A DNA stretch of 20,417 nt from Candidatus Peribacteria bacterium (GCA_031261265.1 JAISKI010000011.1:1-20417), one strand, 5' to 3'. Shown: positions 9,002 through 17,318, counted from the stretch's first letter. Made by a program: numbers and translations. The notes: generated from the letters alone by a model not told the origin.

Positions 9002-9046
9002 AAAACTGATGAGATTTTTTAGTAAAGAGTAAAAATCAAAAAAATA

Positions 9047-10240
9047 CTACTGCATATAGGAAGAACGCGTATTGAAAATGGTTTCTACAGCGATCTGAAA
9101 ATCCTGAAAATATCTCTGAAGTTTTAGCCTCCAACGAGGAAGATAAATTCTATTTAACATAAAGACTTTTACATAAGGATTAATTTGATAATCAGTGCCA
9201 TTCCAAGCGAGTTGAGGATCAGTATCAGGGTAAATCGTTAAATTCCATGCGTCCACCGTCATCTCTCCTTGATATCGATCTTCTCGACAATCATCTGGAC
9301 TATTTGGTAATTTATAATCAGAATACGCCCCGCTTATAGAACTTCCATGTCCAATAAATCCCTGACTCACATCACACGCCCAAGTATCTATCTGTCCATC
9401 ATAGAGTCCTGGGTTATCAGCACCATTTGTAATACTAAAATTATGCTTCGTCCCAGCATCAAAACCTCTCAATCTCAGAATCTGAATAACATAGAGTTTC
9501 TCTCAGGTACTATTCGCAAATCAATCTCCATCAAAGTCTCCTGTTTGTGCCAAATTCCTCCTAAAAAACAGTCTGCTTTTCCCGTCTTGTGAAATAAAAT
9601 ACAACTCCTGAATCCCTGTCGCATCAGCTATCGCTCTCGGTCAGACTCCTAAATTTTCATCGTCAGAATCACCAACGAGACCATCCGTCAAGTCAGTATC
9701 ATTTTTCACATCATAAAAGAGTTTAGAATATTGACCATAAGATTGACGTTTATAAGGATCTGCTCAACCAACCACAGATCACCAACATCACGCTCAAACT
9801 GCCTGAGCCACAACAGGGTTAGCTTGTGAAGTAATAGAGCTACAATAATACAAGATATGTTGGCTCTTAAAATTATTATACGCAGATTGCTCATTTCCAT
9901 AGGCTGTAAAATTCGTACAATGCCCCGTTGCTCAAATATTTCGTTCAAAAGTCGATCACCTCTTCGTCCCCACACATCCTACCATCTGCCTATTAAAATA
10001 CTCCTCATAATCCACCGTATAGTCCTGTAAAAGCACATTCATCCTTTCCAATACTTCATAGGTTTGCTGATAGAGTTTTTGTCTCAGATCGAGTTCGTGT
10101 TTTTGCTGTTGAATCCTCGTATAACTTGAAAAAATAATGGGCAATAAAATTGAGATAATCAAAATCACGAAAAGCATTTCAACAATGGTAAAAGAAGATT
10201 TTTTGAACATAGAAGATAATTCAGAAATAAACGAAAACAT
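9047..10240 (-). CDS. Large pseudopilin-like protein (nine in-frame UGA)
   Basis: 397 aa if started at ATG 10238-10240, ending in TAG 9047-9049. Nine TGA codons (9956, 9932, 9794, 9788, 9779, 9764, 9641, 9521 and 9503, lowest base of each) lie in one frame that is otherwise open. The N-terminus is a type IV prepilin signature: MFKKSS, then FTIVEMLFVILIISILLPII, with Glu at +5 of the mature form, and a long amphipathic helix. The short leader suggests that ATG 10208-10210 could be the true start. The residue before the predicted cleavage site is Ser instead of the usual Gly. The C-terminal region is large and Asp/Gly/Asn-rich, with DFDGDGFANS (EF-hand-like calcium loop) and several Cys. It is 10 nt downstream of the secreted coiled-coil gene and upstream of pilBC, so it is likely a minor pilin or tip adhesin. 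Confidence 0.85.
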
Positions 10241-10250
10241 AAGCGAAGGA

Positions 10251-11750
10251 CTACGGATTCATCTTTTTATTTACTGCATTTCTCGTAGCAGGTCCCATCC
10301 AACCATAAGCAGCCTTATTTACCTCTTTTCCTGTCACTACTCCTTCTTGCAATTGATAATGATACACTGCTTCAATAGTTTTAGCATCATAAAGTCCGTT
10401 AATTGCCCCATTATACAATCCCTGAGCCGTCAGGAATTCTTGCAAATACTTTAATTCTGGAGCATACGTCCCTTTCGTATAGGTTTTTGTAAAAACGTAA
10501 GGAGTCCAAGAAACTGTCACACTAGGAGTCTCTGAAGGAGCAGTATTCTCAGTTTCTGTATTTTGATCCTGATTTGGAGTACTTAACTGGGCAAGATAGA
10601 TAGTAAAGAGTGATTTTTTAGTAGAAAGAGACTTCGTACTAAAGGCTTTAAAACTCGCTACACTCGTAGTTTCCAAAGTTTTTATTTGATCTTCAGTATA
10701 ACCAGCCACTTTTTCAGTAGCTTTTTGGAGCTCTTGAATTAAGGTTTTTACACGATTCGCTAAATCATCATAGGTTTTTTCTCGCTCAGCAGAAATGATC
10801 ACTCCACATTGATAAGTCTGCCCAGAAGTATACTGGGATAAGAATGCTTCTACTTCACCTAAGGTTTTAGTATAGGTAGCAACCTTGGTAGCAGAAGCAA
10901 AAAGTACATTGATCTGAGCATTAGCTTCTCTAGTAAGTTCTGCCAATAAAGCAGTTTTTTCCTCAGTCAGCTTTTCTTTACTAATTTCAGGATGAGAAGA
11001 CTGATACTTTTTAATTTGAGTATCCAATTCTTTTTGCAAACTAGCAATCAGAGAATATTTAGAAAGCTGAAGGGTTTTGGAAAGCTGACTTTTCTCTGCT
11101 ATGGTAGCATATAAAGTGGCTTCTGCTTGTTGTAATTCCAAATATTTTTCTTGGATAGAGAGCACTTTTTGGATTTTAAGTGCAAGATTTTGCACCAGTT
11201 CTTTGTTTTTTTCCAAAGCCTCCGTATAAGCAGTTTGTAAGGTTTTGAACGTATCTTCATAGGTCTCTTCAATCATTGCAAATTTCGCAGAAAACGTTTT
11301 TTGAAAGTCTGAAATAGAGTCTTTGATCCCCTTTTCATCCGTAGATAATCCTACCGTCAATCTCTTAATATCCATGGAAAGTTCCACATATTTTTCTAAA
11401 ACTGCTCTCTGATACTCCCCTTTCAAAGAGGAAAGATTCAAAGAAGTCTGACTGCTATCCAAAAATCACAAACACTCCACCGCTTTAAAAAGTGAGCTTT
11501 CCATTAGCTCCTTTATCTTCCCATCATAAAGCTTTTGGAGACGCTCCAAAGTTTCATCCAAGGACTTCAATAAGTTTTCCTTAGTATCATCCAACGAAGT
11601 TTGAAGCGAAGAAGTAGCAGTAGTCGATTTTTCAGCAGAAGTGACACTAGCAGTAAGCGTAGCTGCTCACACCGTACCATACAGAGAAGAACTAACAAGT
11701 ACCAGTGCAGAGAGCACAGAAAAAAATTTGAAAGAATGAGGGAGTTGCAT
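10251..11750 (-). CDS. Secreted coiled-coil protein with peptidoglycan-binding-like C-terminus
   Basis: 499 aa from ATG 11748-11750 to TAG 10251-10253, read through TGA (Gly) at 11667-11669 and 11466-11468. The N-terminus (MQLPHSFKFFSVLSALVLVS) is a signal peptide, with cleavage probably at the GAA that contains the first TGA-coded Gly. About 330 residues of Glu/Lys/Leu/Gln-rich helix follow, with coiled-coil character. Then comes a Thr/Glu/Pro/Asn-rich linker, and a C-terminal domain at about 435-497 (LKYLQEFLTAQGLYNGAING then AVYHYQLQEGV and WMGPATRNAVNK) resembling PG_binding_1. It is the first gene of the pilus block and may anchor pilus parts to the cell wall; that role is inferred. A reading without TGA suppression would lose the signal peptide. 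Confidence 0.8.
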
Positions 11751-11814
11751 ACTAAATACCATAAGAAAATAAAAAGCAGATTACATTACCCTAAGGATTA
11801 GGATTTTCAGATGT

Positions 11815-11831
11815 AATTTCAAGTTGAAATT
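11815..11831. other. 8-1-8 palindrome between the pilus block and clpP
   Basis: AATTTCAAGTTGAAATT is a perfect palindrome around G11823, in the 141-nt gap between two divergent genes. Its size and symmetry fit a dimeric repressor site. A TTGAAA (11824-11829) and a TATAAA (11844-11849) overlap or follow it, though only 14 nt apart. A smaller inverted repeat (CCTAAGGATTAGG) lies at 11790-11802. Confidence 0.35.
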
Positions 11832-11891
11832 CAAAGATAAAAGTATAAAAATACACAAACAAAGAATTTTTACCCCTTACTATCAACCCTA

Positions 11892-12476
11892 ATGGTTCTT
11901 ATCCCTACCGTCATTGAAAAAACAAAAAATGGAGAAAGAGTGTACGACATCTACTCCAGACTTTTAGAAGATAGAATTATTTTTCTTGGCGATCAAATCG
12001 AATCTCATTTTGTAAATACCGTCATCGCCCAGATTCTCTTTCTCGAAAAACAGGATCCAAGCAAAGATATCACCATGTATGTCAATTGTCCCGGTGGAGA
12101 AGTATACAGTGGACTAGCCCTTTATGACACCATGCAACATGTAAAATGTGACATTTCTACCGTATGTGTAGGACTCGCGGCTTCTATGGGTGCAGTATTA
12201 TTAAATGCTGGGACAAAAGGGAAAAGATTTGCACTTCCTCATAGTAAAATCATGATTCATCAGCCTTTAATCTCTGGAGGAGGTATCAGCGGACAAGCAA
12301 CAGATATCCAAATTGAAGCAGAAGAAATGATGAAAATTAAAAAAATTCTGACCGAAATTATCGCAAAAAATTCTGGACAAAAATACGAAAAAGCCCTCGC
12401 TGACATGGAAAGAAATAATCGGATGTCTAGCGAAGAGGCTTTAGAATACGGACTTATTGATAAAATCATTAAATAG
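11892..12476 (+). CDS. clpP: ATP-dependent Clp protease proteolytic subunit (Asn in triad)
   Basis: 194 aa, ATG to TAG, without in-frame TGA. ClpP is the serine peptidase that forms a tetradecameric chamber fed by Clp ATPases. Typical segments are present: [26 protein letters not shown], the nucleophile in GLAASMGA (Ser98) and the His in MIHQP (His123). The third triad residue, normally Asp in ERDxF, aligns with Asn175 in [19 protein letters not shown]. Listeria ClpP1 is known to carry Asn at this place, so the enzyme may be weakly active or depend on partner activation. It is convergent with the sigma gene, with 4 nt between the stops. No Shine-Dalgarno sequence precedes the ATG. Confidence 0.95.
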   Translation: MVLIPTVIEKTKNGERVYDIYSRLLEDRIIFLGDQIESHFVNTVIAQILFLEKQDPSKDITMYVNCPGGEVYSGLALYDTMQHVKCDISTVCVGLAASMGAVLLNAGTKGKRFALPHSKIMIHQPLISGGGISGQATDIQIEAEEMMKIKKILTEIIAKNSGQKYEKALADMERNNRMSSEEALEYGLIDKIIK

Positions 12477-12480
12477 TCTC

Positions 12481-13380
12481 CTAAAGATATTCCCTATACT
12501 TCTCAAAAACTTTAGATTTTCTCAGATGTCTGATACCTTTTTCATTTATCTGTCTCACACGCTCTCTCGTAAGACCATAGACGTTTGCGATTTCCTCTAA
12601 ACTCTTTTTTTCACAGTCCAGACCAAAAAACATTTTGATAATATCAGCCTCTTTAACGGTTAATCATTCATTACCTCTAGGATTTAATGATTTAATTTTC
12701 ACTAATGCATTCAAGGTAGCAGCAATATCAGCAGATAAATCAGACTCATGCAAAGAAGTATCACTTTGCTCATCACCTGGGACAAGGTCAGATAGAGCAG
12801 AGCCACTTTCTTCCCCTGAATCAAAAGGTTTATCCAAAGAGAGATGTTTTCCTGGAGCTCACAAAGTATCCTCTACCACTCAAATTTCTAAATCTAATGC
12901 TTGAGCAATTTCCTCTGAAGTAGGTTTTCTCTGATGAAGTTGTTCAAAGGTAATAGAGGTTTTAGTAATCTGACTCATCCTTCCTACTTGATTTAGAGGC
13001 TTACGAATCATATCATTATTTTCACTCAATGCTGCCATAATTGACTGTCTTATCCGCCAAACTGCATATGAAATAAATTTAAATCCACGGGTAGGATCAA
13101 ATTTCTCAGCAGCTTTGATCAAACCAATATTTCCCTCATTGATGAGATCAAGAAGATACGTTCCCTGACTTTGATATTGTTTCGCTACAGAAACCACAAA
13201 ACGAAGATTGGCACGAGTCAATTTATCTATAGCAGTACGATCTCCTCTATCTCTCGCCTCAGCTAAAGCCACCTCTTCTTGAGCGGTAATCATCGGTTCT
13301 TTCCCAATTTCCTGTAAATACTTATCCAAAGATTGATGGTCACGGCGAGTGATCGATGGAGTGATTTTTAGTTGTTTCAT
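12481..13380 (-). CDS. rpoD: Primary sigma-70 factor (RpoD/SigA type)
   Basis: 299 aa from ATG 13378-13380 to TAG 12481-12483, read through TGA (Gly) at 12880-12882, 12859-12861 and 12664-12666. Region 1.2 (SLDKYLQEIGKEPMITAQEE) is followed by region 2 (TRANLRFVVSVAKQY, then LLDLINEGNIGLIKA, then FKFISYAVWRIRQSI), region 3 (FEQLHQRKPTSEEIAQAL) and region 4.2 (SLEEIANVYGLTRERVRQI). Region 1.1 and the long non-conserved insert of proteobacterial RpoD are missing, giving a compact primary sigma. Its likely product specificity, TTGAHA and TATAMT, agrees with the promoters seen in this window. It has its own promoter at 13419-13446. A TTG two codons upstream is a less likely start. Confidence 0.93.
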
Positions 13381-13418
13381 GATCAACGAAATAAAGAAGA
13401 TAAATGTCTATTCCTTTA

Positions 13419-13446
13419 TATATAACAATATGACGTAAAAAGTCAA
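13419..13446 (-). promoter_or_regulatory. Promoter of the sigma factor gene
   Basis: Minus strand: -35 TTGACT (13441-13446), 16-nt spacer, -10 TATATA (13419-13424). The predicted start near 13412 gives a leader of about 32 nt. It lies just after the cysK terminator. Confidence 0.6.
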
Positions 13447-13463
13447 GATGTAGTTTAGTAAAA

Positions 13464-13501
13464 GGAAAGAATACAAGTACAAAATAGCAAGCATTCCTTC
13501 C
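13464..13501 (-). terminator. Terminator of cysK
   Basis: A 9-bp stem with one G-U pair (GGAAGGAAT and ATTCTTTCC on the minus strand, 20-nt loop), followed by TTTT, 17 nt after the cysK stop. Confidence 0.55.
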
Positions 13502-13517
13502 AAAATTACCTACAGCA

Positions 13518-14438
13518 CTACTCAAATAATGCGGTGGAAAGATACCTCTCGCCGGTATCAGGGAGAATAGTGACGATTTGTTTATTGGGATGTTGTTTCG
13601 CATATTGTAAACTTGCAAAGGCATTCGCTCCTGCAGAGATTCCAACCAAGAGACCCTCCTGACGTGCAATTTCTCTCGCAGTAGCTATTGCATCATCATT
13701 GCTCACCGTGATTACCTGCTGATACAACTGAGTATCTAAGACTTCAGGAACAAATCCTGCCCCAATTCCCTGAATCTTATGAGGACCAGCCTTTCCTTCT
13801 GAGAGAACAGGAGAATCTGCTGGCTCTACTGCCACGATTTCGATAGCAGGATTCTGACTCTGCAAAAACTTTCCAGCTCCTGTCAAAGTTCCTCCTGTCC
13901 CTACTCCAGCGAGAAAAGCATCAACTTTTCCTTCGGTAGCTTTCCAGATTTCTGGACCTGTAGTCTCAAAATGGATCTGTGGATTAGCAGGATTGGAGAA
14001 CTGGAAAGGAATAAAAGAATTTTGAATGGTTTCATGGAGTTCCTTAGCTTTCGCAATTGCTCCTTTCATTCCATCCGCTGCAGGAGTCAAAACAAGCTCT
14101 GCTCCGAAATGAGAAAGAATTTTTCTTCTTTCGATACTCATAGACTCAGGCATCGTCAAGATGATGTGATATCCTCTGGAAGCTGCCACAGAAGCCAAAC
14201 TAATTCCTGTGTTTCCACTCGTCGGTTCGATAATGACGGTGTCAGGATTCAGCTTCCCTTCTTTTTCTGCAGCGAGAATAAGGGACAATCCAATTCTGTC
14301 TTTCACAGAACTATTAGGATTAAAAAATTCTGCTTTCGCGAGAATAGGCGTTTCCAAGCCGTGAAGTTTGGAAAGTTTTGGTAGGGCTACCAAAGGGGTG
14401 TTCCCGATGAGATCGAGGACGTTGTGTGCAATAGACAT
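13518..14438 (-). CDS. cysK: Cysteine synthase (O-acetylserine sulfhydrylase)
   Basis: 306 aa from ATG 14436-14438 to TAG 13518-13520, without in-frame TGA. PLP enzyme making L-cysteine from O-acetylserine and sulfide. Family motifs in order: [10 protein letters not shown], the PLP lysine in [11 protein letters not shown], the substrate loop PTSGNTGI, the phosphate-binding glycines [12 protein letters not shown], then [10 protein letters not shown] and a C-terminal [15 protein letters not shown]. All catalytic features look intact, and the length is normal for CysK. A longer reading from 14510 would cover the attenuator hairpin and is rejected. It is expressed alone, after a leader peptide and terminator hairpin (14470-14624) that look like cysteine-dependent attenuation. 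No serine acetyltransferase gene is nearby. Confidence 0.94.
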   Translation of the reverse strand: MSIAHNVLDLIGNTPLVALPKLSKLHGLETPILAKAEFFNPNSSVKDRIGLSLILAAEKEGKLNPDTVIIEPTSGNTGISLASVAASRGYHIILTMPESMSIERRKILSHFGAELVLTPAADGMKGAIAKAKELHETIQNSFIPFQFSNPANPQIHFETTGPEIWKATEGKVDAFLAGVGTGGTLTGAGKFLQSQNPAIEIVAVEPADSPVLSEGKAGPHKIQGIGAGFVPEVLDTQLYQQVITVSNDDAIATAREIARQEGLLVGISAGANAFASLQYAKQHPNKQIVTILPDTGERYLSTALFE

Positions 14439-14469
14439 GGGCAATATAATAAGAGAATAAAACATAACG

Positions 14470-14506
14470 AAAAACCTCCCACCGAGCAAAAGCGCATCGT
14501 AGGAGG
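14470..14506 (-). terminator. Attenuator terminator upstream of cysK
   Basis: Minus-strand hairpin: CCTCCTAC (14499-14506) pairs with GTGGGAGG (14475-14482), 8 bp with one G-U, and two more pairs are possible past a bulge. It is followed directly by TTTTT (14470-14474). It lies between the leader-peptide stop (14532) and the cysK ATG (14438), so it would end transcription before cysK. Confidence 0.75.
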
Positions 14507-14573
14507 TCATAGGAATGATAGAGGTAAGAGATTATTTTTTCTGCTTTACCACAAAACCCGACCAGCTACAACG
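14495..14573 (-). promoter_or_regulatory. Candidate antiterminator of the cysK attenuator
   Basis: RNA of 14559-14573 (leader codons 18-22, Arg-Cys-Ser-Trp-Ser) can pair with 14495-14509. This gives 13 of 15 possible pairs, including three G-U, broken only by C-C and U-U at the middle. The partner contains the whole 5' arm of the terminator (14499-14506), so the two structures exclude each other. The arm starts about 10 nt after the Cys-Cys-Cys codons, where a stalled ribosome would leave it free. Pairing was derived by eye; no folding energy was computed. Confidence 0.6.
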
Positions 14574-14624
14574 AGCAGTCTGACAACAACACATACACAT
14601 CAATTGAGATGTCTGGTGAGTCAT
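14532..14624 (-). CDS. Cysteine-rich leader peptide of cysK
   Basis: 30-codon ORF, ATG 14622-14624 to TAA 14532-14534. The peptide has MCMCCC at residues 9-14 and another Cys at 19: five Cys and three Met in 30 residues, in a window where Cys is otherwise scarce. It lies upstream of a U-tailed terminator and cysK, the arrangement of amino-acid attenuation leaders, whose peptides are rich in the pathway product. A ribosome short of Cys-tRNA would stall at codons 10-14. The peptide itself probably has no other function. No Shine-Dalgarno sequence is seen, which is also true of its neighbours. A weak promoter lies at 14672-14699. Confidence 0.7.
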   Translation of the reverse strand: MTHQTSQLMCMCCCQTARCSWSGFVVKQKK

Positions 14625-14671
14625 AGAGGTTTCACGGGATAAAGTAAAAGTTTTTAAGCTGAACTGATTTC

Positions 14672-14699
14672 ACAATATGATAGTTGGAAGGAATTGCAA
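14672..14699 (-). promoter_or_regulatory. Possible promoter of the cysK leader
   Basis: Minus strand: -35 TTGCAA (14694-14699), 16-nt spacer, -10 TATTGT (14672-14677). The boxes are weaker than in other genes here. The predicted start near 14665 gives about 40 nt before the leader ATG. Confidence 0.35.
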
Positions 14700-14720
14700 G
14701 AGATTTTCTTAGAAATAGGC

Positions 14721-14748
14721 TTGACTTTATATAGAATAAGACTATACT
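14721..14748 (+). promoter_or_regulatory. Strong promoter of the 102-aa gene
   Basis: -35 TTGACT (14721-14726), 16-nt spacer, -10 TATACT (14743-14748). The predicted start near 14755 leaves a 23-nt leader without a Shine-Dalgarno sequence. Confidence 0.7.
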
Positions 14749-14777
14749 ACAAATAAACACATTAAAATAATAAAAAA

Positions 14778-15086
14778 ATGGAAAAAAAACAAATTACATC
14801 GCTAAACGAACTCAATCCTAAAAAAATCATTATTGGGGAGAGTGAGACGGGGACCGGACTGTTTATTGTGAATGACATTTATCACAAACACAGTGAAGGA
14901 AGATCGGACTTGAAGTTAATTGAGATTAATCAATACTTCACTACTTGGGGGATGACACTTTCATCTAATTGCAATGAAAAGAAACAATTTATTTCCCCCT
15001 ATAATGAAGCATTTGCCTTTTCATTCTATGAAACAGAATTTACAATTGAAGAAGTAGCAGATCTACTTCTAATTTATCTCAAGTAA
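14778..15086 (+). CDS. Hypothetical 102-aa protein
   Basis: Complete ORF, ATG to TAA, without in-frame TGA. No family is recognised. It is a small soluble protein with mixed strands and a C-terminal helix (FTIEEVADLLLIYLK), one Cys and no signal peptide or membrane segment. It is a stand-alone gene with a near-consensus promoter (14721-14748) and a strong terminator (15103-15141), placed between housekeeping genes. The clean promoter and terminator argue that it is real and well expressed. It shares an MEK start and a similar size with the 177-491 gene, but I see no convincing similarity beyond that. Confidence 0.7.
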   Translation: MEKKQITSLNELNPKKIIIGESETGTGLFIVNDIYHKHSEGRSDLKLIEINQYFTTWGMTLSSNCNEKKQFISPYNEAFAFSFYETEFTIEEVADLLLIYLK

Positions 15087-15102
15087 TCTCTTCTACTGAA
15101 GA

Positions 15103-15141
15103 AAAAAACATCCCTCTGCAACTCATGAGTGGATGTTTTTT
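15103..15141. terminator. Bidirectional terminator between the 102-aa gene and gltX
   Basis: AAAAAACATCC (15103-15113) and GGATGTTTTTT (15131-15141) form a perfect 11-bp stem with A-run and T-run ends, serving both converging genes. The loop includes the palindrome ACTCATGAGT. Confidence 0.85.
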
Positions 15142-15155
15142 GTTATATAAACTTT

Positions 15156-16856
15156 TTACTCCACATACTCCCCTAATCTCTCCCCTACCCTCTTCTTCCC
15201 CATCACTTTCATTACACTGAACAAATCAGGAGTCTGCTTCGCATTACACAGCTGAATACGCAAAAACATCGCCAAATCTCCCGTCTTTCCGATATATCCA
15301 CCTTCTTTGAATTCTGCATTATTGGTGGCATAACCGTATTTTTTTCAGATTTGTTTTAACTGGTCAAACCATACGAGAACATCGTTCGTTTCCAAATCAA
15401 CAACTTCCACGTATTCGCGAACGAAATCTTGCAATACGGAATGTCCCATTGAACCCCCTGATAAGGGGGTAGCCGAAGGCTGGGGGTTTAATAGTTCCTT
15501 TCTCACTTCTGCTCCGTTTTCCCACTCCTCATCAAAGAAAAATAAAATCTGATTTTGCACATCAGGGTACAATGTAAATCTTTTTGGGTCTTTCTCCGTA
15601 TGCCTTTCGATATTGATAGCAGCCTTTGCATATTCCGCATCTGACAACAGCAAAGAAGCAAATTCAGGAGCATACTCCCTCGCCCAAGCTAACGTCTGAG
15701 CAAACAGCTCTTCCGTAGAGATTTTGGAGAGATACGAATTATTCACCCAATTGAGTTTTACTTCATCAAAAAGCGGTCCTGCCACATTCATCTTATCCAA
15801 AGAAAAATGAAACTCAAAAAAATCTGCATCAGGATTTTCTCTTCTCCAGTCCTCAAAACTACTATCCGCCAATGTCATCAAATACTCCAAAATTCCCTGT
15901 ACACTATATCCCTGTTCAAAAAGGAATGCCACATTTGCCTCAGGGTCGTGTCTTTTACTCAGCTTTCTCTTTTTTCCTTCATCCATTTTACATACGGGTG
16001 CTAAATGAGCATATTTTGGTGCAGGAAGCTGAAATGCTTCAAAAAGCTGAAGATGCAACGGCACAGAAGCCAACCATTCATCACCTCTCGTCACCAAAGA
16101 AGTCCTCATCAACGTATCATCTACGATATGTGCCAAATGATAGGTTGGCAAACCGTCTCCTTTGAGAATCACAATATCATTATAGTTATCTAGCATGGAA
16201 ATTTCTCCCCTGATTTCATCAGTAAAGAGGATTTTCTTCGTAGTATCTCCAGGAGAACGAAATCTGATCACAGGAAAGGTGTCCCCCGCTTCGTGATAGG
16301 TTGCAATAAGTTCATCAGGAGTATAAGTTCTGTACTTGGAATAGTCTCCATAAATTCCTGGAGTCTTTTTGGCTTTCATCTGCTCATCACGAATGGTATT
16401 GAGTTCTTCTTCCGTCATTCGACACGGATAGGCTAATCCTTGAGCAAGTAAATGCTTAATAAACACCTTATATAATTCCCCTCTCTTGGATTGAAAATAG
16501 GGACCATACTGCCCAACATCACTTTCATCAGGTCCCAGAGGTCATTCATTAAAAGTAATTCAGAATTTTTTCAAGGCTTGGACTACCAAAGTAGTTGCTC
16601 CTTCAATTTCCCTTTTTTGGTCCGTATCTTCTATTCTGAGATAAAAGATTCCCTTCTCTTGCCTCGCATACGTAGTTCCAATCAATGTAGTATATAAAGA
16701 ACCCAAATGCAGATATCCCGTAGGACTAGGCGAAAAACGAAGAACGGTTTTTTCAACACGTTCAGGATATTTAGTGAGGAGGTTGGGAATGGTTTCCGTC
16801 ACCTCAGGGAAGAGTAAATCTGCGAGCTGTGTTCGATTTGCCATTTTTTCAATCAT
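15156..16856 (-). CDS. gltX: Glutamyl-tRNA synthetase
   Basis: 566 aa from ATG 16854-16856 to TAA 15156-15158, read through TGA (Gly) at 16560-16562, 16542-16544 and 15345-15347. Class I synthetase that charges tRNA with glutamate. Seen: FSPSPTGYLHLGS (HIGH motif, HLGS at 50-53), LRIEDTDQKR, FGITFNEGP (both Gly are TGA; bacterial enzymes have Gly here), the GDGLPTYHLAHIVDD segment, and KLSKRHDPE (KMSKS class). The C-terminal anticodon-binding part ends LFSVMKVMGKKRVGERL. The protein is longer than the usual 470-490 aa, with about 35 extra residues before the HIGH strand and an insertion encoded by the palindrome at 15452-15488. Met5 (16842-16844) is an alternative start. Confidence 0.94.
15452..15488. 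repeat. GC-rich palindromic element inside gltX
   Basis: AACCCCC (15452-15458) and GGGGGTT (15482-15488) close a structure holding two inner hairpins: CCCCC/GGGGG (15454-15458 with 15465-15469) and AGCC/GGCT (15471-15474 with 15478-15481). The element is GC-rich in AT-rich surroundings and lies in the C-terminal part of GltX, adding residues such as NPQPSATPLSGGSMG in frame. This suits a short mobile palindrome tolerated inside a protein loop. Only one copy is in the window. Confidence 0.6.
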
Positions 16857-16879
16857 AAAAAATTTAAAAGTCAGACTTC

Positions 16880-16907
16880 TTTTTACGGTTTTAGAAAAGG
16901 ATTGCAA
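16880..16907 (-). promoter_or_regulatory. Possible promoter of gltX
   Basis: Minus strand: -35 TTGCAA (16902-16907), 16-nt spacer, -10 TAAAAA (16880-16885). Weak match; the -35 equals that proposed for the cysK leader. Confidence 0.3.
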
Positions 16908-16940
16908 GGTTAGCCATACTAAAATTGATTGACAAAACGA

Positions 16941-16969
16941 AAAATCCGACTTACCAAATTAGTAAGTCG
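16941..16969 (-). terminator. Terminator of the small membrane protein gene
   Basis: A perfect 8-bp stem (CGACTTAC 16947-16954, GTAAGTCG 16962-16969) with a 7-nt loop. On the minus strand it is followed by GATTTTT, 11 nt after the gene's stop. Confidence 0.75.
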
Positions 16970-16979
16970 AACTTATACA

Positions 16980-17318
16980 TTAAACATCCTGTTCCTCAAA
17001 CAACTGATCCAGCTGTTTTTTCTCCTGATTTGAGCCTTCCCACATCTCATTCAGTCTTTTTTTACGTTTCTCTAAACCCAATGAGCAAGAGATAATAAGA
17101 AGTATTACTCCTAGCAGGAAGAAGATAGTAAGAATAGGGATACACAGTCTTTCCAGATAATTCGGAGTAGGAGGGGCCCCTAACAGAAGAAGAAATATGA
17201 GCGGGATCAAAAGAAGAAACCCAACTATTCGATAGAGGAATGCGTGCCGTTCATTTCGCATAATATCTGCTTTGATAAGCAGGTATTCAGCTCGCGTTAA
17301 TTTAACTTTTGTTTCCAT
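16980..17318 (-). CDS. Small membrane protein with two transmembrane helices
   Basis: 112 aa, ATG 17316-17318 to TAA 16980-16982, without in-frame TGA. The soluble N-terminal part (METKVKLTRAEYLLIKADIM) is followed by two hydrophobic segments: VGFLLLIPLIFLLLLG and IPILTIFFLLGVILLIISC. A charged, Lys/Glu-rich C-terminal tail ends in QLFEEQDV. By the positive-inside rule both ends would be in the cytoplasm. No family is recognised. It is a single-gene unit with a strong promoter (17345-17372), sharing a 20-nt core with the promoter of 177-491, and a good terminator (16941-16969). It is divergent from miaA. Confidence 0.75.
   Translation of the reverse strand: METKVKLTRAEYLLIKADIMRNERHAFLYRIVGFLLLIPLIFLLLLGAPPTPNYLERLCIPILTIFFLLGVILLIISCSLGLEKRKKRLNEMWEGSNQEKKQLDQLFEEQDV

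Noticed and set aside
9706..9975. Minus-strand 89-aa ORF inside the pseudopilin region
   Set aside because: It is in a different frame from the continuous pseudopilin frame and has no motif; a shadow.
13340..13669. Minus-strand 109-aa ORF spanning the cysK end and the sigma promoter
   Set aside because: It overlaps the cysK 3' end, the terminator and the sigma promoter in another frame and shows no family features.
14439..14510. N-terminal extension of cysK to 14510
   Set aside because: It would translate the attenuator hairpin. The family starts near [15 protein letters not shown], which fits the ATG at 14436-14438.
14424..14642. Plus-strand 72-aa ORF across the cysK leader region
   Set aside because: It is the complement of the leader and attenuator, has no promoter and no recognisable protein features.
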